Shown one piece after another: positions 7,741 through 16,500 of a DNA stretch of 64,000 nt. The notes beneath the pieces were generated by a model. The model was given only the letters and a program-made list of their open reading frames with translations, made no database searches and was not told the origin of the DNA. The first letter of the stretch is position 1. The number at the start of each line of letters is the position of its first letter. Both the position numbers and the translations under genes were made by a program. The stretch spans positions 45,667 to 109,666 of the forward strand of contig PMSU01000031.1 in the NCBI GenBank assembly GCA_003168255.1, given 5' to 3'. The stretch comes from Actinomycetota bacterium. GTDB taxonomy: Bacteria > Actinomycetota > Actinomycetes > Streptosporangiales > Streptosporangiaceae.

Positions 7741-8515
7741 GCCAATGGTGGTCGTGGACGACCTGCACGTCGTGTACCGGGTGTACGGCGGGGGCGGGGA
7801 TAAGGGGACCGCCGCCAGCTCCCTGATGCGGCTGATGCGCAAGCAGCGCCGCCCCTCGATCCGCGAGGTGCACGCGATCCGGGGCGTCTCCTTCGTGGCC
7901 TACCGCGGTGATGCGGTGGGCGTCATCGGGCGCAACGGCTCGGGCAAGTCGACTCTGCTGCGGGCGATTGCCGGCCTGCTTCCGGCCGAGCAGGGGGCTG
8001 TCTACACCGACGGTCATGGCGCCCTGCTCGGCGTCAACGCCGCGCTGCTCGATGATCTGACCGGGGAGAAGAACGTGGTCCTCGGCTGCCTGGCGATGGG
8101 GATGAGCCGCCAGGAAGTCAGGGACCGTTACCCCAAGATCGTGGAATTCTCCGGGGTAGGCGACTTCGTCAACCTGCCGATGCGGGCCTATTCGACCGGC
8201 ATGGGCTCGCGGCTCAGGTTCGCGATCGCCTCGGCCAAGAGCCACGACATCCTGCTCGTCGACGAGGCCCTGGCCACCGGAGACGCCGAGTTCCGGCAGA
8301 AGAGCCACCGCCGCATCGACGAACTGCGCGCGGAGGCGGGCACCGTGTTCCTCGTCGCGCACAACCTGGGCGAGATCGAGGAAAACTGCAACCGGGTCAT
8401 CTGGCTGGAGAAGGGCAAGATCGTTCAGGCAGGTGACGACGTCCCCGGGATCGTGGATGCCTACCTGGAGGCATCCGGCGGCCAGCCTCGGGTCCGCGAG
8501 CCCGCGAAGATCTGA
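7733..8515 (+). CDS. ABC exporter ATPase (TagH/Wzt-like)
   Basis: A 260-residue nucleotide-binding subunit starting at a GTG that overlaps the permease stop. Walker A is GRNGSGKST, the signature region is YSTGMGSRLRFA and Walker B is DILLVDEALATGD, followed by an H-loop in VFLVAHNLGEIEENC. The YSTGM signature and the short C-terminus without a carbohydrate-binding extension match ATPases that power export of polyprenol-linked polysaccharide or teichoic acid. Substrate not determinable; no glycan synthesis genes are adjacent. Confidence 0.88.
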   Translation: MAKPMVVVDDLHVVYRVYGGGGDKGTAASSLMRLMRKQRRPSIREVHAIRGVSFVAYRGDAVGVIGRNGSGKSTLLRAIAGLLPAEQGAVYTDGHGALLGVNAALLDDLTGEKNVVLGCLAMGMSRQEVRDRYPKIVEFSGVGDFVNLPMRAYSTGMGSRLRFAIASAKSHDILLVDEALATGDAEFRQKSHRRIDELRAEAGTVFLVAHNLGEIEENCNRVIWLEKGKIVQAGDDVPGIVDAYLEASGGQPRVREPAKI

Positions 8516-8543
8516 GTCGGCCGGTCAGCTGAAGACCTGAGCG

Positions 8544-8563
8544 GGGCGGTCAGCTGACCGCCC
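8544..8563. terminator. Palindrome between convergent genes, candidate bidirectional terminator
   Basis: GGGCGGTCAGCTGACCGCCC is a perfect 20-base palindrome straddling the stop of the sedolisin-lectin gene and lying 29 bp after the ABC ATPase stop. It lacks a T tract, so termination is only suggested. Confidence 0.4.
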
Positions 8564-11102
8564 AGATCTCCCCGGGCTCGCCGTAGCAGTCTTCCTGGAC
8601 CAGCTGCGTGCCATCTGAGGAGTTATTGCCGGGATCGTCCAGGCACCGGCCGGAGTTCGCGTTGACCAGCTGGCCGCTAGGCCCGATGATCCAGTGCTGG
8701 TTCGCGTTCGTCGCGTCGTTCGAATTGCAGGCATACAACTGGAGCTGGGCTCCGTCCAGCTTGCTGCTGCCGGTCAGGTCCAGGCACTTGCCGCCGAGCT
8801 TGAGCGTCTCATCCGGCTGCACGGTCCAGTCCTGGCTCTTCCCGCCGTTGCAGGTCCAGATCTGGATCTTGGTGCCGTTCGAGGTGCTGTCGCGGCTGTC
8901 GTCCATGCACTTGCTGCTGATCCCGGACTGGACCGGGCTGCCCGGAGGTATCCACGACTGGTTGGTTTTCCCCGTGCAGTTGTAGATCCACACCTGCGTG
9001 CCGTTCTTCGTCGCGCTGCCAGGGTCGGCCAGGCACTTGCCTGCGTTGGGGTTGTACAGCTGGCCGTCGGATCCGACGATCAGCCACTGCTGGCCGTCTA
9101 CGCCGTCGCAGCTCGACAGATCCACCAGAGTCTCATTCGCGGTGCCGTTGCCCGCGACGCTCATGCACTTGCTGTGGATGGTCAGCGTACCGGCCCCGCC
9201 GGGATTGCCGTCCGGCTCGAATTCCCAGTCCTGCGCGGCAGTCCCGTTGCACGTGTATATCTGGATCTTGTTGCCGTTGCTGGTGCCGTTCTGGTGGTCA
9301 TCCAGGCACTTACCGCTACCGCTGAGATCCAGGTCCACCGGGCCGGACACGCCGTGGTAGTCGGTCTTCAGGGACTGCACGGCCACCATGGAGAACGTCA
9401 CGGAACCCGTCGCACCGGTGCCGTCCGTCGCCGTGACCGTGACCGTACTCGTGCCCGCCGCGCTGCCCAGCGTGCCGGTGATACGGCCGGTGCTGGGTCC
9501 GATCGACAGGCCGGCCGGAAGCCCGGTGGCGGAATAGGCGAGTGTCTGGCCCGAGGCTGAGTCGTTGCCCTGCATTGCCAGGAATACCGCGGTGCCGGCC
9601 TCCTCGCCCTGCGCTCCAGGGTCGGCGACCGTCACGACGTCGCCGGTCGCCGTGTTCGCGAACGCGGTCGTGTCGTCCGGGGTGCCCAAGCCGGTCGGCC
9701 CGTCGTACCCCGTCTCGGCATTGCACAGGTACTGCCGGGCGGTCTCGCAGCTGCCGTTGGAGCCCGACGTCACGTCGTACAGGTTTGCCGCCTGCCCGCT
9801 CTGGTACAGGTATGAGGCCGGGTAGGTGCCAGGCGTGGGAGTCCCAGCCAAGGCGTACACGGACGTGATGATCGGCGTGGCCACGCTGGTACCGCCGACG
9901 ACTGCCCAGCCCTTCGACTTATAGCTGTCGTAGGTGGCCACGCCGGTCGCCGGGTCGGCCACCGCGGACACGTCGTTCTCCGTCCGGTTCAGGCAGCCGT
10001 CCGGGCTGGAGTCGTCCATCGTCTGCCAGGACGGCTTCGGGTCTTCCGAGCAACCCGAGCCCGTCGCGCCGTAGCTGTCGTTCCACACTGACTCGGTCCA
10101 GCCCCTGGAAACGCCCGAGTCGGCGGTCAGGCTGGTGCCGCCAACCGAGGTCACGAACTGCGTCGCGGACGGCCAGCCGGTGCCGTAGCCGGAGTCACCG
10201 GAAGCGACGGCGATGGCGACCCCCGGGTGATTGAAGTACACGTTGTCGTAGTAACTCTCGCTGGGGAACTCCACCCCGTTCCAGCTGTCGGACACGAAGA
10301 CCGCCCCGCTGCTGACCGCCGTGTTGTCAGCCGTCCCGAGGTCGCTGAGCCCGTTCGTGGCGGCCTCGACGAGCAGAATGTGACAGTTCGGGCAGATCGC
10401 CGACACCATGTCAAGGTCAACGGATTCCTCCGATGCCCAGCTGGTGTTCGCGGCAGGCAGCGGGGACGACGCGCCCTGCTCGTTCATCTTCGTGACGCAT
10501 CCCACGCCGGTGGAGGTATTGCAGGGAGGCAGGCTGTACTGGGCGCGGTAGACGGCCAGGTCGGCCGCGGCGCTCGGGTCGTCGTAGGCGTCTACCACGG
10601 CCACCGTCTCGCCGGTGCCGCCGCTGGCCGACGCCGTTGCCAGGTTGTATGCGCTCTGTAGGTCGGTGGGCCCGTACCCGGATGGGGTTTGGTGCGGGAC
10701 AACTCCGAGATAACGCTTGGTGTTCGTACGCATCAGCAACATGCATTGCATCTGACCGACCCGGCTCGGCACCGGGCAGACCTGGTGCACGGTGTCGGGC
10801 AGCTTCCTGGCCCGGGGGGCGGCCAGTGGCCGCTGCGCCGAGAGCGGCGTCGGCGGAGCGGCTACGTGGCTAGCCGCGGAGCCGGCTGCCGACGCCGCCG
10901 TGGCCGATGAAACAGCGGCCGACGCAGCGGGGCCTGCCGGGACGCCAGCAAGTCCGATCGTGACCAGGCCGGTCGTCGCGATGAGCGCCCCCGCTCGGCC
11001 CAGGCGCAACGGGCTGGAAAGACCAGCGACCCGCCGGAGGCTAAAGGAACCAGCGACCCGCCGGAGGCTGTGGTCGCGGCGTGATGGCAGAAGCCGGTGC
11101 AT
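8550..11102 (-). CDS. Secreted sedolisin (S53 peptidase) with Ig-like and ricin-type lectin domains
   Basis: An 850-residue secreted serine-carboxyl peptidase. A long basic N-terminus with the duplicated segment SLRRVAG precedes a hydrophobic signal core (about residues 37-62) ending in Ala-rich sequence. The catalytic domain runs about 140-485: Glu225 and Asp229 (motif EESVD), oxyanion Asp303 in SGDSGYG and nucleophile Ser406 in GGTSVAT, all intact. An Ig/cadherin-like domain (about 490-575, motif ATGLPAGLSI) follows. The rest (about 588-850) is two beta-trefoils with repeated GKCLDD and QxW motifs, expected to bind sugars. There is no classical 180-residue pro-kumamolisin domain before the catalytic part. 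It probably degrades protein on a polysaccharide surface. Three 31-bp repeats lie upstream. Confidence 0.9.
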   Translation of the reverse strand: MHRLLPSRRDHSLRRVAGSFSLRRVAGLSSPLRLGRAGALIATTGLVTIGLAGVPAGPAASAAVSSATAASAAGSAASHVAAPPTPLSAQRPLAAPRARKLPDTVHQVCPVPSRVGQMQCMLLMRTNTKRYLGVVPHQTPSGYGPTDLQSAYNLATASASGGTGETVAVVDAYDDPSAAADLAVYRAQYSLPPCNTSTGVGCVTKMNEQGASSPLPAANTSWASEESVDLDMVSAICPNCHILLVEAATNGLSDLGTADNTAVSSGAVFVSDSWNGVEFPSESYYDNVYFNHPGVAIAVASGDSGYGTGWPSATQFVTSVGGTSLTADSGVSRGWTESVWNDSYGATGSGCSEDPKPSWQTMDDSSPDGCLNRTENDVSAVADPATGVATYDSYKSKGWAVVGGTSVATPIITSVYALAGTPTPGTYPASYLYQSGQAANLYDVTSGSNGSCETARQYLCNAETGYDGPTGLGTPDDTTAFANTATGDVVTVADPGAQGEEAGTAVFLAMQGNDSASGQTLAYSATGLPAGLSIGPSTGRITGTLGSAAGTSTVTVTATDGTGATGSVTFSMVAVQSLKTDYHGVSGPVDLDLSGSGKCLDDHQNGTSNGNKIQIYTCNGTAAQDWEFEPDGNPGGAGTLTIHSKCMSVAGNGTANETLVDLSSCDGVDGQQWLIVGSDGQLYNPNAGKCLADPGSATKNGTQVWIYNCTGKTNQSWIPPGSPVQSGISSKCMDDSRDSTSNGTKIQIWTCNGGKSQDWTVQPDETLKLGGKCLDLTGSSKLDGAQLQLYACNSNDATNANQHWIIGPSGQLVNANSGRCLDDPGNNSSDGTQLVQEDCYGEPGEIWAVS

Positions 11103-11267
11103 GGATCAATCCTCCCGTGACCCATGGCGGCCCCGCGGGACGGGCGAGGGGCGGCCAAATGAACACATGGCGGCGCCGCTCCCCAGCGCCCCCCGTTGGA
11201 GCAAGCTATACCAGGTCCGGTGGAGTTAGCCAGAACAATTGTGGAATAGCCACAAATTAGAACTTTA

Positions 11268-11360
11268 CGTACCACCGAGTTGGCCGTTCCCGTGTTTGCG
11301 TACCACCGAGTTGGCCGTTCCCGTGTTTACGTACCACCGAGTTGACTGTTCCTGTGTATG
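11268..11360. repeat. Three 31-bp direct repeats upstream of the sedolisin-lectin gene
   Basis: The unit CGTACCACCGAGTTGGCCGT then TCCCGTGTTTG starts at 11268, 11299 and 11330; the first two are almost identical and the third is diverged. The 338-bp gap 11103-11440 between this gene and the histidine kinase holds nothing else recognisable. The 31-bp period is close to three helical turns. Confidence 0.85.
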
Positions 11361-11440
11361 GAGTGATACAAGTTCCGTCCGTTGCGCGCTTAGCTCAGTG
11401 GTTTCCACAGTACGGCCGGTCGCAGGCGGAATCCGGCCAG

Positions 11441-13342
11441 CTACCCTCCGGTGTCCGCGCGCCTGAGCCGCAGCAGCATAACGGTGCCGCACTCCGGCCT
11501 GGACCGGGCCGTCAGCTCGCCCGCCTGCGCCCGGGCCAGCCGACGCGCGATGTACAGCCCGAGGCCGATACCGCCGAACCGGCGTCTGTCGCCGGTCTCG
11601 CCCTGCACGAAGCGCTCGAAGATCCTCTCATGATCACCTGGCGCGATGCCAATGCCCTCGTCTGACACCGTGACCTCGATCTGGCCGTCAGACACGTGCG
11701 CCCGCACCGTAATGGTGCCGCCCTCCGGCGAGTACTTGTACGCGTTCTCGAGTAGCTGGCCGACGATGATGTCGGTGGCGAGCTCATCGCCGTACGCGGC
11801 AGGCATCATCTCCGGAATGTCAGCGATGAGCACGTGCTTGTCGGACAAGGTCCGGAATGCGGAGGCCGATCCGGACAGCATGGCGGCAAGGTCGAACGGG
11901 CCGTTGCTTACCGCCAGATGCTCCGCGCCTGCCCTGGAGCCGAGCAGCAACTGCTCCACCAGACGGCCCAGCGAGCCGGCCCGGTCGGCAATCATCTGGA
12001 CAGCCGCATGGCGGTCGGCATCGGGAAGCTTCTCCCAGCGGCGGGCCAGGGTGCTGGCGAAGCCCTGCACTACCGTGATCGGCGTGCGCAGCTCATGGCT
12101 GGTGGTGGCCAGGAACAAATCCTTGGCCTCCTCGAGTTCCTTGGCCGCGGTGACGTCACGGAAGTCGAGCACCCGCTCGTCGCTGCCGTCCAGCCGGTTG
12201 CAGAGCACGTCGAGCCACCGGCCGCTGCGCAGCCGGTGGGTGAGCTTCTCGCCCGGTTCAGGCAGCGGGAACGGCGGCGGCCTGCCCGCCACCTCGCCAG
12301 CCGATACCCCGGTCAGCATGTCCGCGGCCGGGTTCCACTGGAGCACGTACCCGGCGCCGTCGAGCACGGCAATGCCGTCCGCGCTGCCGTCGATGACCGC
12401 GCGCTCATGCGCCCGCTGCCGCACCACTTCCTCGAACGCCATGGCGTTGCCCAGCGCGACTCCGGCGTGCCCGGCCAGCAGCTCGAGTAGCTCGAGCTCG
12501 ACATGGCCGACCTTCCGCCGGCTGTAGAGCGCGTAGAGCGCGCCGTAGGGACGCCCGCCGACATGGGACAGGCTGAGCGCGATGGTGTGCAGGCCGGGCA
12601 GCGCCGACCAGATCAGGTCGTCGAAGCCGCCGTGCTCGCCAGTGGTCATCATCACGGTCTTGTCCGACCGCATCAGCTCGCCGACCAGGCTGTTGCGCAG
12701 CGCGGCGGTCCGGCCGCGCAGGCTAACCGGCAGCCCGTCCATGCTGACAAGCCGGAGCACGCCGTCCTCGATCATCACGAAACCGCCGGCGTCGGCTCCG
12801 GTCAGCTCGCGCAGGCTGGCGGCGATCCGGTCGAGCACCGAATGCAGGTCACGCTGCGCGTTCATGTCCGCCACCACATCGCCTAGCCGACGCACCACCC
12901 GGGCGCGCTCGGCCATGTGGTGCCTGGCCACCTCGTCTTCGCCGGTCATGTGGAAGACGTTCACCCAGCCGATCACGTGACCGGCCGGAGAGCTGAGCGC
13001 ACTCGTGTCGATGCGGACATCGACCACGCCGCCGTCCTTGCCGAGGCGGCGGGTCGCGAACGAGATCGGGCCGCCGCTGCGCACCCGCTCGAGGACCGCA
13101 TTGTGCTCAGCCTTCAGCTCCTCGGGGATGATCGGCGGCTCAAGGCCGACGACCTCGGTGGCGGCCCAGCCAAACATGCGCTCCGCTGCCGGATTCCACA
13201 GCAGGACCGTGCGATCGGTGTCGAACGCGACGATGGCATCGGGCGCCGACTCGATAACGGCCCTGGCCGTCGCGTCTACCCGTATCTGCCTGCCGACCGG
13301 CGGCGTGTCTACCCCCACCGCATCATCGTGCCATCCGATCAT
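11441..13342 (-). CDS. PAS-GAF-PAS sensor histidine kinase
   Basis: With the ATG at 13342 the protein is 633 residues; longer starts run into the upstream oxidase gene, and a GTG at 13360 is also possible. Order: PAS domain (about 25-140, motif IVAFDTDRTVLLWNPAAERM), GAF domain (about 165-300), second PAS (about 310-395, VLDGAGYVLQWNPAADM), HisKA with phosphoacceptor His416 in TTSHELRTP, then the ATPase domain with QLLENAYKYSPEGG, DEGIGIAPGD and GGIGLGLYIARR. There are no membrane helices, so it is a cytoplasmic sensor, perhaps of redox state or small ligands. No response regulator is adjacent, so it is an orphan kinase. It ends 338 bp before the sedolisin-lectin gene on the same strand. Confidence 0.88.
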   Translation of the reverse strand: MIGWHDDAVGVDTPPVGRQIRVDATARAVIESAPDAIVAFDTDRTVLLWNPAAERMFGWAATEVVGLEPPIIPEELKAEHNAVLERVRSGGPISFATRRLGKDGGVVDVRIDTSALSSPAGHVIGWVNVFHMTGEDEVARHHMAERARVVRRLGDVVADMNAQRDLHSVLDRIAASLRELTGADAGGFVMIEDGVLRLVSMDGLPVSLRGRTAALRNSLVGELMRSDKTVMMTTGEHGGFDDLIWSALPGLHTIALSLSHVGGRPYGALYALYSRRKVGHVELELLELLAGHAGVALGNAMAFEEVVRQRAHERAVIDGSADGIAVLDGAGYVLQWNPAADMLTGVSAGEVAGRPPPFPLPEPGEKLTHRLRSGRWLDVLCNRLDGSDERVLDFRDVTAAKELEEAKDLFLATTSHELRTPITVVQGFASTLARRWEKLPDADRHAAVQMIADRAGSLGRLVEQLLLGSRAGAEHLAVSNGPFDLAAMLSGSASAFRTLSDKHVLIADIPEMMPAAYGDELATDIIVGQLLENAYKYSPEGGTITVRAHVSDGQIEVTVSDEGIGIAPGDHERIFERFVQGETGDRRRFGGIGLGLYIARRLARAQAGELTARSRPECGTVMLLRLRRADTGG

Positions 13343-13364
13343 GCTCAGCAGCCGGTGAACACGC

Positions 13365-14828
13365 TCATCGCAGCAGGACGCCGGGGTTGAGCAGGCCACC
13401 TGGGTCAAGCGCCGTCTTGACCGCGCGCATGGCGGCAATCTCCGGCTGAGAGCGGCTCAGGTGCAGCAGCGCCGCCTTCGCCCGGCCGATCCCGTGCTCG
13501 GCCGAGATGGTCCCGCCGTGCGCCGCGGCAAGACGCATCACCGTTTCATCCACCGCGCTATCGGCCGGATCCGGGCCGAGCACGTTCACGTGCAGGTTCC
13601 CCGCGCCGATGTGGCCGAACACGAACACCCGCGGCCCGGACGGCCCGGTCCCGGCAGCGCCGTCCGCCGCGTCCCGCACCGCCTCGTCGAGTTCGGCGCG
13701 GAATGCGGCGATCCTGGTGAGCGGTATGGCCACATCCATCTTGTGCGGTATTCCGGCGGTGCTTATCGCCTCGGTATGCCGCTCGCGGTAGGCCCAGAGC
13801 GCGGCCCGACCTGGCGCGTCGACGGCGACAGCCGCCTGTTCGAGCGACGGGATTGCCGCCAGCCGTTCGGCATCGTCGGTTGAACCCGAGATCTCGGCCA
13901 GCAGGTATGCCGGCGCCGGCCGGCTGAGCGGGGCGGGCAGCCCGGTGATCTCGCGCACCAGCTCGACACCGGCTGCCTCGAAATACTCCGCGGCGCGCAG
14001 CCCCGGAGCCAGCGAGCGAATCTGCGCGTACAGGGCGGCCGCCGCCGCGATCCCGTCGACTCCGGCCAGCAGGGTGACCGCGGCTGATTCGGCGGGCCAG
14101 AGCCGCAGCCTCGCAGCCGTGATCACCGCGAGCGTCCCTTCACTGCCGACCAGCAGCTGGGCCAGGTCGTAGCCGGCGTTGTCGGCCGCCAGCCCGGACA
14201 GCCTGGAGATGACGCTCCCGTCGGCGAGCACCGCCTCGACGCCGAGCAATTGCGACCTGGTAGCCCCATACCGGATCGCGACGATCCCGCCGGCGTTGGT
14301 CGCGATCGTGCCGCCGACCGTGGCCGAGTCTCTCGACGCCAGGTTCACGCCGTATTCCAGGCCGGCCGCGGTCGCGTGCGCCCGCAGTTCCGCGATTGTC
14401 ACCCCGGCCCCGGCGGTCACCTGCGCGCCCAGGGTGTCCACCGGTCCTAGCTCGCGCAGCCGCCTGGTGGACAGCACCACCGCGCCGAGGCTGCGGGCTG
14501 GAGCGGGGCGGGGGCCGGGAGCGGCGGCCGGGACGGATGCTGGGGCGCGGCCGTTAGCCGGGACGGGTGCTGGGGCGCGGGCCTTAGCCGGGACCGAGCC
14601 GCCGACCAGGCCGGTGTTGCCGCCCTGCGGAATCACCGTGGCACCGTGGGCCGCGCAGGCCCGCAGCACGGCGGTCACTTCCTGCACCGATCCGGGACGG
14701 ACGGCGCACAATGCGTCGCCGTGGTACCTGCGGGTCCAGTCGGTGGTGTAGCCGACCAGCATGTCGGGCTCGGTGAGCACATGCTCATCTCCGACCTCGC
14801 TGGCGAGATCGCGTATCAGGCTGGGCAT
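13365..14828 (-). CDS. FAD-linked oxidase (GlcD/D-lactate dehydrogenase-like)
   Basis: A 487-residue protein of the VAO/PCMH flavoprotein family. The FAD-binding domain has VIPQGGNTGLVGGSV, then ATVGGTIATNAGGIVAIRYG and LLVGSEGTLAVITAA. The C-terminal FAD-oxidase domain ends with FVFGHIGAGNLHVNV, the metal-binding GTISAEHGIGRAK and LDPGGLLNPGVLL. Such enzymes oxidise 2-hydroxy acids such as glycolate, D-lactate or D-2-hydroxyglutarate. Unusual: a Pro/Ala insertion (about residues 81-112) directly after the PQGGNTGL loop, coded by short tandem repeats. It probably forms a surface loop, but could affect activity. The 22-bp gap to the kinase suggests co-transcription. Confidence 0.88.
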   Translation of the reverse strand: MPSLIRDLASEVGDEHVLTEPDMLVGYTTDWTRRYHGDALCAVRPGSVQEVTAVLRACAAHGATVIPQGGNTGLVGGSVPAKARAPAPVPANGRAPASVPAAAPGPRPAPARSLGAVVLSTRRLRELGPVDTLGAQVTAGAGVTIAELRAHATAAGLEYGVNLASRDSATVGGTIATNAGGIVAIRYGATRSQLLGVEAVLADGSVISRLSGLAADNAGYDLAQLLVGSEGTLAVITAARLRLWPAESAAVTLLAGVDGIAAAAALYAQIRSLAPGLRAAEYFEAAGVELVREITGLPAPLSRPAPAYLLAEISGSTDDAERLAAIPSLEQAAVAVDAPGRAALWAYRERHTEAISTAGIPHKMDVAIPLTRIAAFRAELDEAVRDAADGAAGTGPSGPRVFVFGHIGAGNLHVNVLGPDPADSAVDETVMRLAAAHGGTISAEHGIGRAKAALLHLSRSQPEIAAMRAVKTALDPGGLLNPGVLLR

Positions 14829-14855
14829 CCGCCCAGCCTGCCATGCCGGCCGGAC

Positions 14856-15728
14856 TTACTTGAGCAGGCGGGAGAGCCGGCGGTCGGCCAGCGGCTTTCC
14901 GCCGGTCTGGCAGGTCGGGCAGTACTGGAGCGCGGAGTCAGCGAACGAGACCTCGCGCACCGTGTCGCCGCAGACCGGGCACGGCTGGCCGGCCCGGCCG
15001 TGCACCCGGAGCCCGGCCTTCTTCTCCGACTTCAGGTCACCGGCGGCCAGGCCGGACGACCTCGACACCGCCTCGCGCAGCGTGGTCACGATCACGGCGT
15101 GCAGCGCGGCCACTTCCTCGTCGGTCAGGGTGGCGGCCAGCCGGAACGGTGACATCCGCGCCGCGTGCAGCACCTCGTCCGAGTAGGCATTGCCGATGCC
15201 GGCGATGACTGCCTGGTCGCGCAGCAGGCCCTTGACCTGGGTCCGGCGGCCGGCCAGCAGTCCCGCGAGGGTCTCGACCGTGAAGGACGCACCTAGCGGG
15301 TCGGGCCCGAGCCTGGCAACCCCGGGTATCGCGGCCGGATCGGTGACCAGGTAGACCGCCAGCCTCTTCTTGGTGCCCGCCTCGGTCACGTCGAAGCCCG
15401 GCCCGCCGACCAGCCGGAGCCTGAAGGCCAGCGGTCCCTTGCCCGGCCGGGAGCGCTCGTCCGGCAGGCTGTCCCGCCAGCGCAGCCAGCCGCCCCGTGC
15501 CAGGTGCATGACGACATGCAGCGGCGCGCCGGGTATCCCGGCATCCAGGTCGAGGAACTTGCCGTGCCTGCTCGCCCCGGTGATCGTTCGCCCGGAGAGC
15601 TCGGTGACGTCCGGCTGGTAGGTCTTCAGCACGGATATGGCGGTCACCTCGGCCCGGTCGATCACCCGGCCGACGGCCCGCTCGCGGAGGAACGCCGCGA
15701 GCGCCTCAACCTCGGGAAGTTCGGGCAC
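14856..15728 (-). CDS. Fpg/Nei-family DNA glycosylase/AP lyase
   Basis: Start fixed at the GTG at 15728 because family members need Pro2 as the catalytic amine; this gives PELPEVEALAAF. The protein is then 290 residues. Family landmarks: catalytic Glu after Pro, the helix-two-turn-helix motif in DQAVIAGIGNAYSDEVLHAA, and a C-terminal zinc finger with CPVCG and YCPTCQ. It removes oxidised bases in DNA and cuts the strand. The sequence MHLARGGWLRW and the loop TEAGTKKRLAVYLV resemble the actinobacterial Fpg-like/Nei-like branch rather than classical MutM, so substrate preference is open. Confidence 0.9.
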   Translation of the reverse strand: MPELPEVEALAAFLRERAVGRVIDRAEVTAISVLKTYQPDVTELSGRTITGASRHGKFLDLDAGIPGAPLHVVMHLARGGWLRWRDSLPDERSRPGKGPLAFRLRLVGGPGFDVTEAGTKKRLAVYLVTDPAAIPGVARLGPDPLGASFTVETLAGLLAGRRTQVKGLLRDQAVIAGIGNAYSDEVLHAARMSPFRLAATLTDEEVAALHAVIVTTLREAVSRSSGLAAGDLKSEKKAGLRVHGRAGQPCPVCGDTVREVSFADSALQYCPTCQTGGKPLADRRLSRLLK

Positions 15729-15774
15729 GGAAACGATTGTGCCCTGGAGCACGCAGCTCACACCAGTTACTGGC

Positions 15775-15796
15775 TTAGTTGCATAATACGAACTAA
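15775..15796. promoter_or_regulatory. Inverted repeat upstream of the universal stress protein gene
   Basis: TTAGTT and AACTAA arms are separated by ten A/T-rich bases (GCATAATACG) in an otherwise GC-rich intergenic region, 37-58 bp before the first possible Usp start. Position and symmetry suit a repressor or activator site overlapping a promoter. Confidence 0.4.
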
Positions 15797-15832
15797 CGTA
15801 ACTTCAGAAGAAGAAAAGTTGCGGGTAGCAGC

Positions 15833-16477
15833 ATGACAGTCTCGCTTATCCGGGCTACGGTGCGGATGAGCGGGCAGCAACCCGCACCCGGGAGCACAAG
15901 GGTTCCCGCAAGGACGAACGCGATGGCCCAGGCAGAATCACAACCCGCTTCGGGACAGCCGGAGGGGCGCCGCCGACAGCTACGGCACGCCCGGCCGGAA
16001 CGCCGCGGCCCGCAAGAGCGGCCGCAGGACTCCGGCACGGCTGACCGGACCTGTGTCCGCCTTGAGCACCCGGTGGTGGCCGGCTACGACGGATCAGGAT
16101 CCAGCAGGAACGCGCTCGCGTACGCGGCGGGCATGGCGAGGCGGCTGAATCGTCCCCTGCTCATCGTGCACGTGTGCCCGGCCGGCGTGTACTGCGAGCC
16201 GCTGACCGGCCAGGTGGTCGGGATGCAGCGGGACCGCGATGAGCTTGAGCGCTGGCTGCTCACCGAGTTTGACCAGATTGCCGACAGCGCCGGGCTGAAG
16301 GTGTGCGTCCTGGCCCGCCGCGGCAGCGCGGCGCGGGAACTCGCGGCCACCGCCGCGGAGCACGGCGCGGATGCGCTGGTCGTCGGTGCTTCGACTCGTG
16401 TGTGGCGGCACGTGGCCGGCTCGGTACCCGGCTGGCTCACGCGGCACGCGCACTGCCCCGTCATGGTCGTGCCCTGA
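15833..16477 (+). CDS. Universal stress protein (UspA family)
   Basis: A single Usp domain (about residues 78-214) behind an unusual basic, disordered N-terminus. Motifs: VVAGYDGSGSSRNALAYA at the domain start and the ATP-binding signature VVGAS-x9-GSVPGWL followed by HAHCPVMVVP at the end. The start may be the ATG at 15833 or the ATG at 15923, which has an AAGGA site eight bases upstream and would trim 30 residues. Usp proteins bind ATP and support survival under stress or slow growth. It stands alone, convergent with the thioesterase gene. Confidence 0.85.
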   Translation: MTVSLIRATVRMSGQQPAPGSTRVPARTNAMAQAESQPASGQPEGRRRQLRHARPERRGPQERPQDSGTADRTCVRLEHPVVAGYDGSGSSRNALAYAAGMARRLNRPLLIVHVCPAGVYCEPLTGQVVGMQRDRDELERWLLTEFDQIADSAGLKVCVLARRGSAARELAATAAEHGADALVVGASTRVWRHVAGSVPGWLTRHAHCPVMVVP

Positions 16478-16500
16478 CGCCTCGGGCTAGGCCGCGCACC

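Noticed and set aside
11268..11360. CRISPR array
   Set aside because: The repeats are head to tail with no spacers, only three copies, and no cas genes are nearby.
11239..11492. Short frames on both strands over the 31-bp repeats
   Set aside because: They have no ribosome site and no recognisable protein feature, and the repeat period (31) is not a multiple of three.
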